A DNA stretch of 13,961 nucleotides from Methylomarinum sp. (GCA_013139755.1 WTAG01000693.1:1-13961), one strand, 5' to 3'; shown: positions 1 to 8,079, counted from the stretch's first letter. Program-made: numbers and translations. The notes: generated from the sequence alone by a model not told the origin.

Positions 1-1631
1 TTGATTATTTTACATTCCTCGACAGGATAAAGCCTTCCATCTTTACGAGTATGGTGAATTACATCATGCATATTCTTGCTTAACAATTTATCTTCCGACT
101 GATAGCCCAGCAAATTCAGGCAAGTCTTGTTAGCGAATGTACACTCACCATTAAGGTCGATACCATAGATGGCTTCACCGGTGGAGTTCAACAACAACCG
201 CATTGTTTGTTCATTTTCTATCAGTATCCTTGCTGATTTTCTGGACTGATTAAGATACTTGATTAGGAATGCAAAAAAACCAAGGGTAAGGAGGCCTAAT
301 ATAAAGGCCGAAATAAAAATTATCCTGCGATTGAAATTTAGCATGCTATAAGCTTCTACCACATCGATCTCAGTAGTCATACCGAACCCCAGTCTTTCAC
401 TCCACAACCAACTGCCGATAACAGGGACACCACGATAATCGCGGTATCCTTCAAGATCCTGCCCTGATTCCCCAGTCATAGCGCTCTTGGCCATACGGGT
501 AAATGGTTGCTGCTTTCGGGAGATATTCGCCTGTTTTCCCTGCGTTAAATTGACTCCTGGATTCCTCACTTCCAGGTGGATTATTCCAGTCGTATCCACA
601 ACCGTTACCCCATGTTTTTCAAGAGATTGTTCAAAACGACTTTGCGTGATCATTTCTCCCTCTTTGATAAAGGCATAAGTCTCACCACTATCGCCTATTC
701 TGCCCTGCTGTAATATGGGTGATAATTCGATGTGAGGATCAAGTCTAAAAGCCAGGGCTGCAATGATTTTTTCTGATTCGTCTTTAATAGGGGCTCCAAC
801 AAACATGGTGACCAACCCCTTGGTCAGTTTACCTTTCTGATTCAGAAGGGCAACTTGCGCGTGGTGGGGGCTGCTTAATGTCGTTTTACCCTGCCAGATT
901 TCCTTCAAAAACCCCGGCTGATGAGTCAAAAGATTTATCTCACCGGTATTAATATCGCGACTAGAAGCAAGACTAATCCCTGCTGTCGAGATAATAAAAA
1001 AGCCCTGATAAGCTCTAACTTTCTGAATAGGGTCGAACCATTTACGCAGATTTTCCTGAGTTGGCGATGAGATCAATTTTTGCCGGGAGTCTTGCAAAGG
1101 CAAGAGTTCCTGCGCCCCCTGAATAATGTTTTTTGTCCTTGCCCAGATTAAGGCGTGAGATTGTTGTTCCTTTAATCTAAAAAAAACGGCTTGTTCGGTG
1201 GTAGTCAGAATTGTATCCAGGGATTTCCCTATTTCCTCATGGCTTTTGAATGTAATCGTTCGTTGTATATACCAGGAATAGGTTCCAATAAATAGCAGTA
1301 TCAGTAGCAATATAAAAGATATAATTATTTTAAATTTTAATGGGGAATCAGTTGTGCGATTTTCAGCCAAAAGGGAAGAAAAATAATGTCTCTTGAGCAG
1401 TCCTTGGTAATCCTTACCGAGAAAGTAAAAAACCGGTCCCAGAACAAAAGGGGCAAGATCAATAATATAATGGAGGACGTTGTTTTTATGGATTTTGATA
1501 ATGGAAGATGCTGAAAAAGTATCATTAGAATTTATAATATCCAATGTCCATGCGGCCACGGGGAAAAAAAGCCCGAAAACAATTCCAAAAAGAATATACT
1601 TGGTGTGAATACTTAACTGTATTTTATTCAT
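1..1631 (-). CDS. Membrane sensor with dCache and PAS domains, C-terminus outside window (probable sensor kinase)
   Basis: An uninterrupted minus-strand frame of 543 codons begins at an ATG at 1631 and runs off the left edge. The visible protein has an N-terminal hydrophobic segment (about residues 11-30), a second apolar stretch (about 55-71) and a strong membrane segment (about 98-121). A large extracytoplasmic region follows, with the dCache-type signature GRIGDSGETYAF near residues 300-320, then a membrane segment at about 433-453. A PAS domain starts near 470 (STGEAIYGIDLNG, then HHTRKDGRLYPVEEC), a pattern typical of PAS domains in hybrid histidine kinases. The output domain is not visible, so kinase versus GGDEF output is undecided. 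The divergent OmpR-type regulator next door favours a histidine kinase. The start has only a weak AAAG-like ribosome site. The ligand is unknown; dCache domains usually bind small molecules in the periplasm. Confidence 0.82.
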   Translation of the reverse strand, partial: MNKIQLSIHTKYILFGIVFGLFFPVAAWTLDIINSNDTFSASSIIKIHKNNVLHYIIDLAPFVLGPVFYFLGKDYQGLLKRHYFSSLLAENRTTDSPLKFKIIISFILLLILLFIGTYSWYIQRTITFKSHEEIGKSLDTILTTTEQAVFFRLKEQQSHALIWARTKNIIQGAQELLPLQDSRQKLISSPTQENLRKWFDPIQKVRAYQGFFIISTAGISLASSRDINTGEINLLTHQPGFLKEIWQGKTTLSSPHHAQVALLNQKGKLTKGLVTMFVGAPIKDESEKIIAALAFRLDPHIELSPILQQGRIGDSGETYAFIKEGEMITQSRFEQSLEKHGVTVVDTTGIIHLEVRNPGVNLTQGKQANISRKQQPFTRMAKSAMTGESGQDLEGYRDYRGVPVIGSWLWSERLGFGMTTEIDVVEAYSMLNFNRRIIFISAFILGLLTLGFFAFLIKYLNQSRKSARILIENEQTMRLLLNSTGEAIYGIDLNGECTFANKTCLNLLGYQSEDKLLSKNMHDVIHHTRKDGRLYPVEECKII

Positions 1632-1829
1632 ATCTTTAAAATACTTCGCTGTATCTTAACCGAGACAGGCTAAGGAATTAAGTTTATAGGTAAAGTTTTG
1701 TAACTATCAGTGTCTTTATAGTAATTTTACTTGCTATTGACGTAACTGATCGGTAGATTATTTAAGGATCTAGAAAACTTATTATTTTAATAGTTCAATT
1801 TGATTATTAAAAATAATTACTTGATTATA
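1632..1829. promoter_or_regulatory. Divergent intergenic region between sensor and response regulator
   Basis: The gap must hold promoters in both directions. On the plus strand TTGACG (1737-1742) and TATTTA (1759-1764) are separated by 16 bases, a weak sigma70-like pair for the regulator gene. GTAACT occurs at 1700-1705 and 1742-1747, 42 bases apart, and GTAAAGTT/AATTTTAC form a loose inverted pair (1690-1730). These could be regulator-binding sites, but that is speculation from spacing and repetition only. No convincing Shine-Dalgarno precedes the regulator start. Confidence 0.35.
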
Positions 1830-2570
1830 ATGCCGGGAAACAATCCATTGATCAGTCAGAATGCAAATATTTTAATTGTCGATGATGATGACAGAATCTG
1901 TAGAATCCTTAACCGATATCTGACTTCTGCCGGTTATCTGGTAAAAACAGCCGCCAATGGTGAAGAGATGTACCGTTGTATGCAATTGCAACAGCCGGAT
2001 CTTGTCATTCTCGATCTGCAAATGCCGGGCGAGCACGGGCTTGAACTGACAAGGAAACTTCGGCAAGACTCTGATGTTGCCATTATCATTGTCACAGGCA
2101 CGGGTGATAAAGTGGATCAGATCGTTGGGCTAGAAGGAGGTGCGGATGACTATCTCACCAAGCCCTTTGAAGAACGGGAACTACTAGCCCGGGTTCGTAG
2201 TGTTTTGCGCCGGATCACACCCAATTCAACACCATCAGTTAATGTCGATAAATCGGTGCATAAATTTTCAGATTGGGTGCTAGACTTGACTGCCCATGAA
2301 TTAAAATCGACGACTGGTGAAGAGGTTATGTTGACCAGTTATGAATTTCAGTTACTGACTGCACTTGTTAAGAGTGCTGACAGGGTATTGAGCCGTGATC
2401 AGATTATGGATAGTATTGCTGGGCGTGACTGGATGCCAAATGATAGAAGTATTGATGTGTTAATCGGTAAGCTTCGTAAAAAAATTGAACAGGACCCTAA
2501 CAAGCCATCCTTGATCAAGACAATTCGTGGTACGGGATACAAATTTACTGCACGAGTAACACATACCTAA
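1830..2570 (+). CDS. OmpR/PhoB-family response regulator
   Basis: This 246-residue protein is a DNA-binding response regulator. The receiver domain (about residues 12-128) shows the acidic cluster VDDDD, the phosphoacceptor Asp62 in LDLQMPG, Thr89 in VTGTGD and Lys111 in LTKPF, so all catalytic positions are present. The C-terminal winged helix (about 150-240) has the usual features: TSYEFQLLTALV, LSRDQIMDSI, RSIDVLIGKLRKKIE and IRGTGYKF. ATG at 1830 is preferred over the in-frame TTG at 1800 because the extra ten residues are not conserved receiver sequence; neither start has a clear Shine-Dalgarno. The gene is divergent from the dCache-PAS sensor, which is its likely phosphodonor. Target genes are unknown. 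It resembles OmpR/TorR-type regulators, but no specific name is justified. Confidence 0.93.
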   Translation: MPGNNPLISQNANILIVDDDDRICRILNRYLTSAGYLVKTAANGEEMYRCMQLQQPDLVILDLQMPGEHGLELTRKLRQDSDVAIIIVTGTGDKVDQIVGLEGGADDYLTKPFEERELLARVRSVLRRITPNSTPSVNVDKSVHKFSDWVLDLTAHELKSTTGEEVMLTSYEFQLLTALVKSADRVLSRDQIMDSIAGRDWMPNDRSIDVLIGKLRKKIEQDPNKPSLIKTIRGTGYKFTARVTHT

Positions 2571-2670
2571 ATCTGTAAATCTCAATGGGTTCGAGTGAGT
2601 AAGCGGGTAGAAAAGTCATCTGAACATCGTTGATTTGAGTTCAATTATTTTTCATTGATAACTTCAATAT

Positions 2671-2873
2671 TTAAATTAATTTACTGAAATGGTTGGTTTT
2701 ATCCGCCTCAGTAAAGGTGACAAATTCCACAGTGATGCCTTTAATCAAAGGTCTATTAAACTTTCTTTCCACATTACAGAATAACTTCCTGTTGTGATGA
2801 ATCAGTGACCTGAATATCCACATTGGAATCACGGAATGCAGAGTAATGGGGGCTCCAATCATCAGCTTTCAAT
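2671..2873 (-). pseudogene. Truncated, frameshifted coding remnant
   Basis: Two minus-strand frames read as one protein if joined by a frameshift. The upstream frame (from about 2873) gives a polar, beta-like stretch containing DDWSPHYSAF and DSNVDIQVTDSSQQEVIL, ending at TAA (2774-2776). The downstream frame continues as NVERKFNRPLIKGITVEFVT and ends with FSKLI before TAA at 2671. The join would lie around 2777-2785. Upstream of the first frame there are in-frame stops, so the N-terminus is lost. I do not recognise the family. The evidence is only the protein-like composition on both sides of the shift, so confidence is modest. Confidence 0.35.
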
Positions 2874-2964
2874 ATCTATTAAATTTGAGTTACAAAACGT
2901 TACATTTCGATTAAACCATAGTCACAAAGTTTTTATATGGTCAGTACCATACACACAAACAGGT

Positions 2965-2989
2965 GAAACGAAACGAAACGAAATGAAAT
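2965..2989 (+). repeat. Pentanucleotide tandem repeat (GAAAC)3(GAAAT)2
   Basis: Five consecutive five-base units, three GAAAC then two GAAAT, sit directly upstream of and over the ATG at 2983. An AGG-type Shine-Dalgarno (2961-2963) lies just before the array, so unit number sets the distance from ribosome site to start codon. Confidence 0.8.
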
Positions 2990-3210
2990 ACGAATTTGAA
3001 AAAAAAGCCTATTTAATGCTGCTTGTTATCCCAATCATGTTCTTGATTGTTTGTATATTACTAAACGTAATTAAGCCAGGAAGGCCATTTTACAGCAAAA
3101 GTGGCTATCATTTTAACTTGATAGAAGGTTCCAAAATAACAAAAACAACGCCTACTCCGACTCAAAAAAAGCAAATTGACATTTTTCGTGAGTCTTTTAT
3201 TAGGCATTGA
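2983..3210 (+). CDS. Possible small single-pass membrane protein
   Basis: This short ORF encodes 75 residues. It has a charged N-terminus (MKYEFEKKAY), a strongly hydrophobic segment at about residues 10-27 (LMLLVIPIMFLIVCILLNV), and a polar, Lys/Thr-rich C-terminus. That is the layout of a small inner-membrane protein with an N-in, C-out or reverse single span. The frame stays open upstream to 2836, but that part does not look like protein. ATG 2983 lies inside a pentamer repeat with only a distant AGG (2961-2963) as ribosome site. I do not recognise a family. The surrounding region is rich in remnants, so it may be a chance ORF or a fragment. Confidence 0.3.
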   Translation: MKYEFEKKAYLMLLVIPIMFLIVCILLNVIKPGRPFYSKSGYHFNLIEGSKITKTTPTPTQKKQIDIFRESFIRH

Positions 3211-3222
3211 TAAATATAGAAG

Positions 3223-3415
3223 TTACGCATTGACAGGCAATGTTAAACTATGAGTATTAAAAACACCGAAGCCATCGGAAGGCCAATCCTTGATAAGAGG
3301 TATAATCCGTCCATCCACAGCCTGTTGTACGTTACCAGTGTATATAGGCTTTCTATTAAGTGAACCAAAACAGGCAAGTTGCCGTCGGTTGGGAGAAGTC
3401 ATGTCACTACGCACG
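3223..3415 (-). pseudogene. Possible C-terminal fragment of an unidentified protein
   Basis: A minus-strand frame ending at TAA (3223) reads as plausible protein for about 60 residues (motifs MTSPNRRQLACFGSLNRKP, AVDGRIIPLIKDWPSDGFG). The frame continues upstream only through the MITE-like repeat, where its translation (HTYTYHFFDIKIYWDWYY) looks like noise, and the only possible start there is a GTG at 3504. The simplest reading is a gene tail whose upstream part was lost or displaced by the repeat element. I do not recognise the family; it could also be a chance ORF. Confidence 0.3.
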
Positions 3416-3421
3416 ATAGTG

Positions 3422-3607
3422 TAATACCAATCCCAATATATTTTTATATCAAAAAAGTGATATGTATATGTATGGAGCATTGCGGAATACAGGATGAATT
3501 GCACGTTTATTCCCGTATTACGCGATGCTCCATACGGGCGATCAATGTCTTTCTTTCCCTGTTTTTTAGTAACTGATTAGAGTTAGTATTTATTGGGATT
3601 AGTATAA
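3422..3607. mobile_element. MITE-like element with nested inverted repeats
   Basis: The 17-base ends TAATACCAATCCCAATA (3422-3438) and TATTGGGATTAGTATAA (3591-3607) are inverted repeats matching at 15 of 17 positions. Inside lies a second inverted repeat, 3470-3493 with 3512-3535, matching at 21 of 24 positions around an 18-base loop. The right inner arm itself begins a small hairpin, CCCGTAT (3512-3518) with ATACGGG (3532-3538). No transposase is encoded in the 186 bases, so it would be a non-autonomous element. No clear target-site duplication is visible. Confidence 0.6.
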
Positions 3608-3684
3608 TCGCTTATCAATGGCCGGTTTTGGTCGTTTTGGGCTAGTCAATTCTGTATGTCTCTGTTCTTTTCTACGTTACAGTC

Positions 3685-3690
3685 TAAAAT
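3685..3690 (+). promoter_or_regulatory. Possible -10 box for the large envelope gene
   Basis: TAAAAT lies about 30 bases upstream of the ATG at 3721 and matches the sigma70 -10 consensus at five of six positions. No good -35 is seen 16-18 bases upstream. An AGGA ribosome site (3709-3712) is well placed 8 bases before the ATG. Confidence 0.3.
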
Positions 3691-3720
3691 CAGATAAAAG
3701 TCACTGCTCAGGAATTGATT

Positions 3721-6700
3721 ATGTTTCGTTTTATCTTATTCTTTATCCTCGTTTCACAGTATTCCATCACATTGGCCGCCCCCTTAACAAAGGATGAAGC
3801 ACCAGAGCTGCTTAAACCTTGGGTTGACTGGGTTTTGCAAGATGAAGATACCTATCAATGTCCTTATTTCTACAACAACTTTCAGCAAAAGCAGTGTGCT
3901 TGGCCTGGTGCTCTTAATTTAGAGCTAAAATCTAAGCAGGCTCAATTTATCAGTCAATGGCAAGTTTATAAGGAAGGTTGGATTTTTCTGCCGGGCGATA
4001 AAAATTATTGGCCTCAAAAGGTAACAATCAATAATAAGCCTGCATTGCTTGTGGAGCAGCAGGGTAAGCCTAGTATTAAATTAGCTGCTGGTTCATATCT
4101 GATTAAAGGTGTGTTTTTCTGGGATAGAATGCCCGAAAGTTTGGCGATTCCTGAAAATACGGGGATATTAAGTTTGAGGATTAATGGCAAAGCTATTGCT
4201 TATCCCTCTATCAAAAGGAATATGGTTTGGCTAAAAGAAAGTGATATAGGTGATAAAAAACCTAAAAGTGTAGAAAATAAGTTAGGCCTGCAGGTTTTTA
4301 GAAAAGTGGATGACAATGTTCCCTTGCAACTTATTACTTTTCTTGAGTTGGATGTGTCAGGTGATCAGCGAGAAATTACATTACCCCATGCCTTATTAAC
4401 TCAATTTATTCCAATTTCCTTAAAAAGTCCTCTGCCTGCCAGAATTGAACCTAATGGTGATTTACTGGTTCAAGTTCGTCCTGGACGCTGGCATATAGAA
4501 CTGAATGCGCGTCACCCAGCGCCTTTAGCGCAACTTACATTAACTATTGAGGATAAGCTGTGGCCGCAATCAGAAATTTGGTCTTTTAAGGCTCAGCCTT
4601 TTCAGCGTGTTGTTGAAATTAATAATTTAAAAGCCATTGATCCTAGTCAGACTAATGTACCTAAGCAATGGAGAAACTTACCTGCTTATTTGCTTAAGCA
4701 AGGTGAAACTATGGCTTTTAAAGTGATTAGACGGGGTGATCCCGAGCCAGAACCCAATCAATTAAAGTTAAATCGACAATTATGGTTAGATTTTGATGGA
4801 AAAGCCTACACCGTTGCCGATAGCATTAACGGAAAAATGACCAAAGGTTGGCGACTTAATGCATTGCCTGAAACACAAGTTGGACAAGTTAAACTCAATG
4901 GTCAAAACCAATTAGTGACTCGCTCTGTAGATACCAATAAAAAAGGTGTTGAAGTGAGAAAAGGCAATGTTAATTTACAAGCAGATAGTCGTATCAATGG
5001 CGACATCAGTCATATCAGTGCAGTGGGTTGGGAGCAGGATTTTTATCAGGTTAAAGCAGAGTTAAATATTCCTCCGGGCTGGCGTTTATTGGCAGCAAGT
5101 GGTGTGGATAATGTGCCTAATAGTTGGGTTTCACAATGGACATTACTGGATCTGTTTTTAGTCTTAATAGCTTCACTAGCAATCAGTCGATTATGGACGG
5201 TGTATTGGGGGGTTTTTGCATTGATTAGTTTGAGTTTATGCTGGCATGAAGCTCAATCCCCGCATTTTATCTGGCTGAATATTCTAGCGGTAATTGCTTT
5301 AATCAGAGCGTTGCCTGAAGGTAAATTGCAAAGAATATTAAAGTGGTATAGAAATGCCTGTTGGTTTTTTTTGTTACTGATTGTTATTCCTTTTATGGTT
5401 TCACAAATACGAATAGGTTTATATCCACAATTGGAAAAACAGTGGCAACAAATATCGCCAGCACAATTAAATGGAGTTGATGTTATTAAATCCAGCGATA
5501 ACCTGGCAATGCTTGAGCAAGAGCATGTGATGAGCAAATTTGCCCCTAAGGTGAGGCAGTTAGCCAGTTCTTCTGCCATGATCTCTGGACAAAGTAAATC
5601 AAAACAAATAATGCTTGAGAGTATTGATCCAGATGCCAATATTCAAACAGGGCCAGGCTTACCTCAATGGCAATGGACTAAAGTGCATTTATCATGGAAT
5701 GGCTCAGTCGATAGCCAGCAACAAATCTCACTATGGTATTTATCACCTAAATTGACCATGCTATTAAATTTTTTAAGGGTGATACTTGTATTAGTTTTGT
5801 CTTTGTTAATGTTTGGTTTGATAGATGAAAAAATTAAGATTCCCAGTGCCTTATTAAGTTGGATATTGCTGATTCCATTTTTAAGTTTTCCTGCGCAGGA
5901 TGCTTATGCTGATTTTCCTGATCAACAAATGCTTAATGAGCTGAAAAACAGATTATTGCAAGCGCCTGACTGTTTGCCCTCATGTGCTCAAATCTCCTCT
6001 ATGCACTTAGCTGTTACACCTAAAAACTTAAGCATAAAATTACAGGTTCATGCGCAACAGGCTGTGGCGATTCCATTACCTGCTAAGTTAGAGCAATGGA
6101 TGCCTAGTCAGGTATTGGTTAATGGTCGTCAGGCAAAGGCAGTAATTAGAGTTAATAATGCGTTATGGATTAGTCTTGATAAAGGCTTGCAGTTGATTGA
6201 GTTAACAGGTGTTAATCCTGTTCAAAATAGATTTACTTTACCATTGGTTTTAAAACCTCATCGAGTGACTGTTGAAAGTAAAGGCTGGACGATAGAGGGT
6301 GTTCATGAAAATGCTCAAACAGATAATCAACTGATTCTTTCCAGAGTTAAAACTGTTCAGCAGTTGCAAGCAGCTGGTAACGAGCTTGAATCGGGTTCTT
6401 TACCTGCTTTTGTCAGAATCGAAAGAACTTTAAATTTAGGCTTGGATTGGCGTGTCACGACTCGTGTTGTGCGTGTTGTTCAAAATGATTCGGCAGTCGC
6501 TTTAAAATTACCTTTAATAAAGGGTGAATCGGTTACAACTGATCGGATTAGAGTTAAAGATAAACATGTGCTAGTTAATATGTCTTCTAGGCAAAATAGT
6601 TTGCAGTGGGAGTCAGTTTTAAAAAAATCACCCCAAATAGAATTGCTAGCGGCTAATACCAGTCTATGGAACGAGGTATGGCGAGCAAATGTCAGTCCAA

Positions 6701-7773
6701 TATGGCATTTACAAATAGCGGGTATTTCTGTCGTTCATCATCAAGATAGAGGTCGATGGTTGCCGGAATGGAGACCTTGGCCGGGTGAAAAAGTCAGTTT
6801 AACAATCACTCGACCTGTAGCAGTTAAAGGTGCAACTTTGACTGTTGATAGGACAGATTTACAAATAAAGCCAGGTAAGAGGTCTGTTGAAACAGAATTG
6901 AAATTAAGTGTCAGAAGCTCAAAAGGTACGCAGCATACGGTAAACCTACCTGAGCGAGTGCAGTTACAATTAGTAAAAATTAATGGCACAACACAGCCGA
7001 TACGACAAAAACAGTCACAAGTGACTTTACCTATTAAGCCAGGGAAACAGGAGATAATTCTTTTGTGGCGAAATATGCAGGAGCAAGCAAGTTTTTTGAC
7101 TACCCCTGTTGTTAATTTAGGTGTTGCGAGTGTTAATAATCATTTAAAGGTGTTGTTGGGTCAAGATAGGTGGGTGTTAGTTACCTTGGGTCCATACTTT
7201 GGTCCTGCTGTTTTATTTTGGGGGATGTTGATAGTTGTCGCAATACTCTCATTTGGCTTGGGAAAAATATCGCTTACTCCTTTAAAGCATTGGCATTGGT
7301 TTTTATTGTTGATTGGGTTGAGTCAAATTCCTATTGAATTAGCCATGTGTGTGATTATCTGGCTAATTGCTTTAGGTTTCAGAGCAAAAAAACAGCCTAC
7401 AGAGGCAGGCTATTTTAATATTATGCAAGTAGGGTTAGGTTTATTGACTTTGGTTTCTATCTTGGTACTGTTTTTGGCTGTTCAGCAAGGCTTGTTAGGA
7501 TCTCCAGATATGCAAATTGTAGGTAATCAATCCTCGGCTTTTAATCTTAATTGGTATCAAGACAGGAGTGATGAACTATTACCCACGGCAACAGTTATTT
7601 CAGTCCCATTAATGACATATCGTATTTTAATGCTACTTTGGTCGCTATGGTTAGCTGTTTCATTATTAAATTGGCTGAAATGGGGTTGGAGTTGTTTTGC
7701 TATGGATGGCTTATGGAAAGAGTTGAAAGCAAAAGGGAAGGGTGCGGCTGTAATGAGTGATAAGCAAAGTTAG
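3721..7773 (+). CDS. Large multi-pass envelope protein of unknown function
   Basis: The product is 1350 residues. ATG 3721 is chosen over TTG 3715 because AGGA is correctly spaced to it and the N-terminus is then a typical signal peptide (MFRFILFFILVSQYSITLA, cleavage near residue 19-20). A long beta-rich, probably periplasmic region (about 20-470) contains cysteines 47 and 59. It is followed by membrane segments at about 474-507, 517-532 and 544-567. A loop carries QTGPGLPQWQW (642-652); segments follow at 678-702 and 710-730. A second beta-rich region (about 731-1148) contains CLPSC (751-755). The C-terminus has further segments at about 1151-1181, 1190-1220, 1234-1260 and 1301-1323. The two exported regions look like diverged copies of one module. 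I do not recognise a named family; it is a conserved-hypothetical type. The next gene, 50-odd bases downstream, encodes a DUF2905 membrane protein. An envelope role is inference from topology only. Confidence 0.9.
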   Translation: MFRFILFFILVSQYSITLAAPLTKDEAPELLKPWVDWVLQDEDTYQCPYFYNNFQQKQCAWPGALNLELKSKQAQFISQWQVYKEGWIFLPGDKNYWPQKVTINNKPALLVEQQGKPSIKLAAGSYLIKGVFFWDRMPESLAIPENTGILSLRINGKAIAYPSIKRNMVWLKESDIGDKKPKSVENKLGLQVFRKVDDNVPLQLITFLELDVSGDQREITLPHALLTQFIPISLKSPLPARIEPNGDLLVQVRPGRWHIELNARHPAPLAQLTLTIEDKLWPQSEIWSFKAQPFQRVVEINNLKAIDPSQTNVPKQWRNLPAYLLKQGETMAFKVIRRGDPEPEPNQLKLNRQLWLDFDGKAYTVADSINGKMTKGWRLNALPETQVGQVKLNGQNQLVTRSVDTNKKGVEVRKGNVNLQADSRINGDISHISAVGWEQDFYQVKAELNIPPGWRLLAASGVDNVPNSWVSQWTLLDLFLVLIASLAISRLWTVYWGVFALISLSLCWHEAQSPHFIWLNILAVIALIRALPEGKLQRILKWYRNACWFFLLLIVIPFMVSQIRIGLYPQLEKQWQQISPAQLNGVDVIKSSDNLAMLEQEHVMSKFAPKVRQLASSSAMISGQSKSKQIMLESIDPDANIQTGPGLPQWQWTKVHLSWNGSVDSQQQISLWYLSPKLTMLLNFLRVILVLVLSLLMFGLIDEKIKIPSALLSWILLIPFLSFPAQDAYADFPDQQMLNELKNRLLQAPDCLPSCAQISSMHLAVTPKNLSIKLQVHAQQAVAIPLPAKLEQWMPSQVLVNGRQAKAVIRVNNALWISLDKGLQLIELTGVNPVQNRFTLPLVLKPHRVTVESKGWTIEGVHENAQTDNQLILSRVKTVQQLQAAGNELESGSLPAFVRIERTLNLGLDWRVTTRVVRVVQNDSAVALKLPLIKGESVTTDRIRVKDKHVLVNMSSRQNSLQWESVLKKSPQIELLAANTSLWNEVWRANVSPIWHLQIAGISVVHHQDRGRWLPEWRPWPGEKVSLTITRPVAVKGATLTVDRTDLQIKPGKRSVETELKLSVRSSKGTQHTVNLPERVQLQLVKINGTTQPIRQKQSQVTLPIKPGKQEIILLWRNMQEQASFLTTPVVNLGVASVNNHLKVLLGQDRWVLVTLGPYFGPAVLFWGMLIVVAILSFGLGKISLTPLKHWHWFLLLIGLSQIPIELAMCVIIWLIALGFRAKKQPTEAGYFNIMQVGLGLLTLVSILVLFLAVQQGLLGSPDMQIVGNQSSAFNLNWYQDRSDELLPTATVISVPLMTYRILMLLWSLWLAVSLLNWLKWGWSCFAMDGLWKELKAKGKGAAVMSDKQS

Positions 7774-7828
7774 TTGTCAGAGTTAGAGTGATGTACGCAT
7801 GATTAATATTATTTTTTGGGGGGGCAGT

Positions 7829-8044
7829 ATGGATGTTGGGAAACTTCTTATTATCTTGGGTAGTGTGATTTTATTAGCAGGAATATCCATGTCATTTGCT
7901 CCTTGGTTGCTTAACTGGTTTGGTAAGTTGCCAGGTGATATTCGTATAAAAAATGAACACAGTCTGGTTTTTATTCCAATTACCTCAATGATTGTCGTTA
8001 GTTTGTTGTTAACATTGATTGTTAATCTGTTTTTTAGAAAGTAG
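7829..8044 (+). CDS. DUF2905 family small membrane protein
   Basis: This 71-residue protein has two hydrophobic segments (about residues 5-24 and 47-67). They flank the family-typical loop containing GKLPGDIRI, which is the DUF2905 signature. An in-frame ATG at 7799 would add ten residues (MINIIFWGGS). I prefer 7829 because family members begin close to the GKLLIILG stretch and the G-rich run 7818-7824 can serve as the ribosome site, although the spacing of 4 bases is short. The gene follows the large envelope protein by 55 bases and is probably cotranscribed. The molecular function of DUF2905 is unknown; it is a small inner-membrane protein. A seven-G tract lies exactly at the start region. 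Confidence 0.85.
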   Translation: MDVGKLLIILGSVILLAGISMSFAPWLLNWFGKLPGDIRIKNEHSLVFIPITSMIVVSLLLTLIVNLFFRK

Positions 8045-8079
8045 TAGTGATCCCACTTAGAAGCAGGGTGATGAAAGAT

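Larger units (their letters stand above)
2571..3714. other. 1.1-kb region without a convincing intact gene
   Basis: Between the response regulator and the large envelope gene there is no long conserved frame. It contains a frameshifted minus-strand coding remnant (2671-2873), a short plus-strand ORF with one membrane segment (2983-3210), a minus-strand ORF tail (about 3223-3415) and a MITE-like element (3422-3607). A weak hairpin after the regulator (TGAAC 2621-2625 with GTTCA 2639-2643, then a T-rich stretch) could act as its terminator. The mix of remnants and repeats looks like an insertion and decay zone. Confidence 0.6.

Noticed and set aside
487..678. Plus-strand ORF of 63 codons opposite the sensor gene
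   Set aside because: It is a shadow of the minus-strand dCache sensor, which has an unbroken frame with known motifs.
1800..1829. TTG start at 1800 for the response regulator
   Set aside because: The ten extra residues are not receiver-like and there is no ribosome site; ATG 1830 fits the family length.
3230..3260. Promoter from TTGACA at 3230-3235 with TATTAA at 3255-3260
   Set aside because: The spacer is 19 bases and no gene follows on the plus strand; probably chance within a small CATTG/CAATG palindrome.
5253..5639. 128-codon minus-strand ORF inside the large envelope gene
   Set aside because: It lies antisense to a long gene with clear protein features and shows no recognisable domain or ribosome site.
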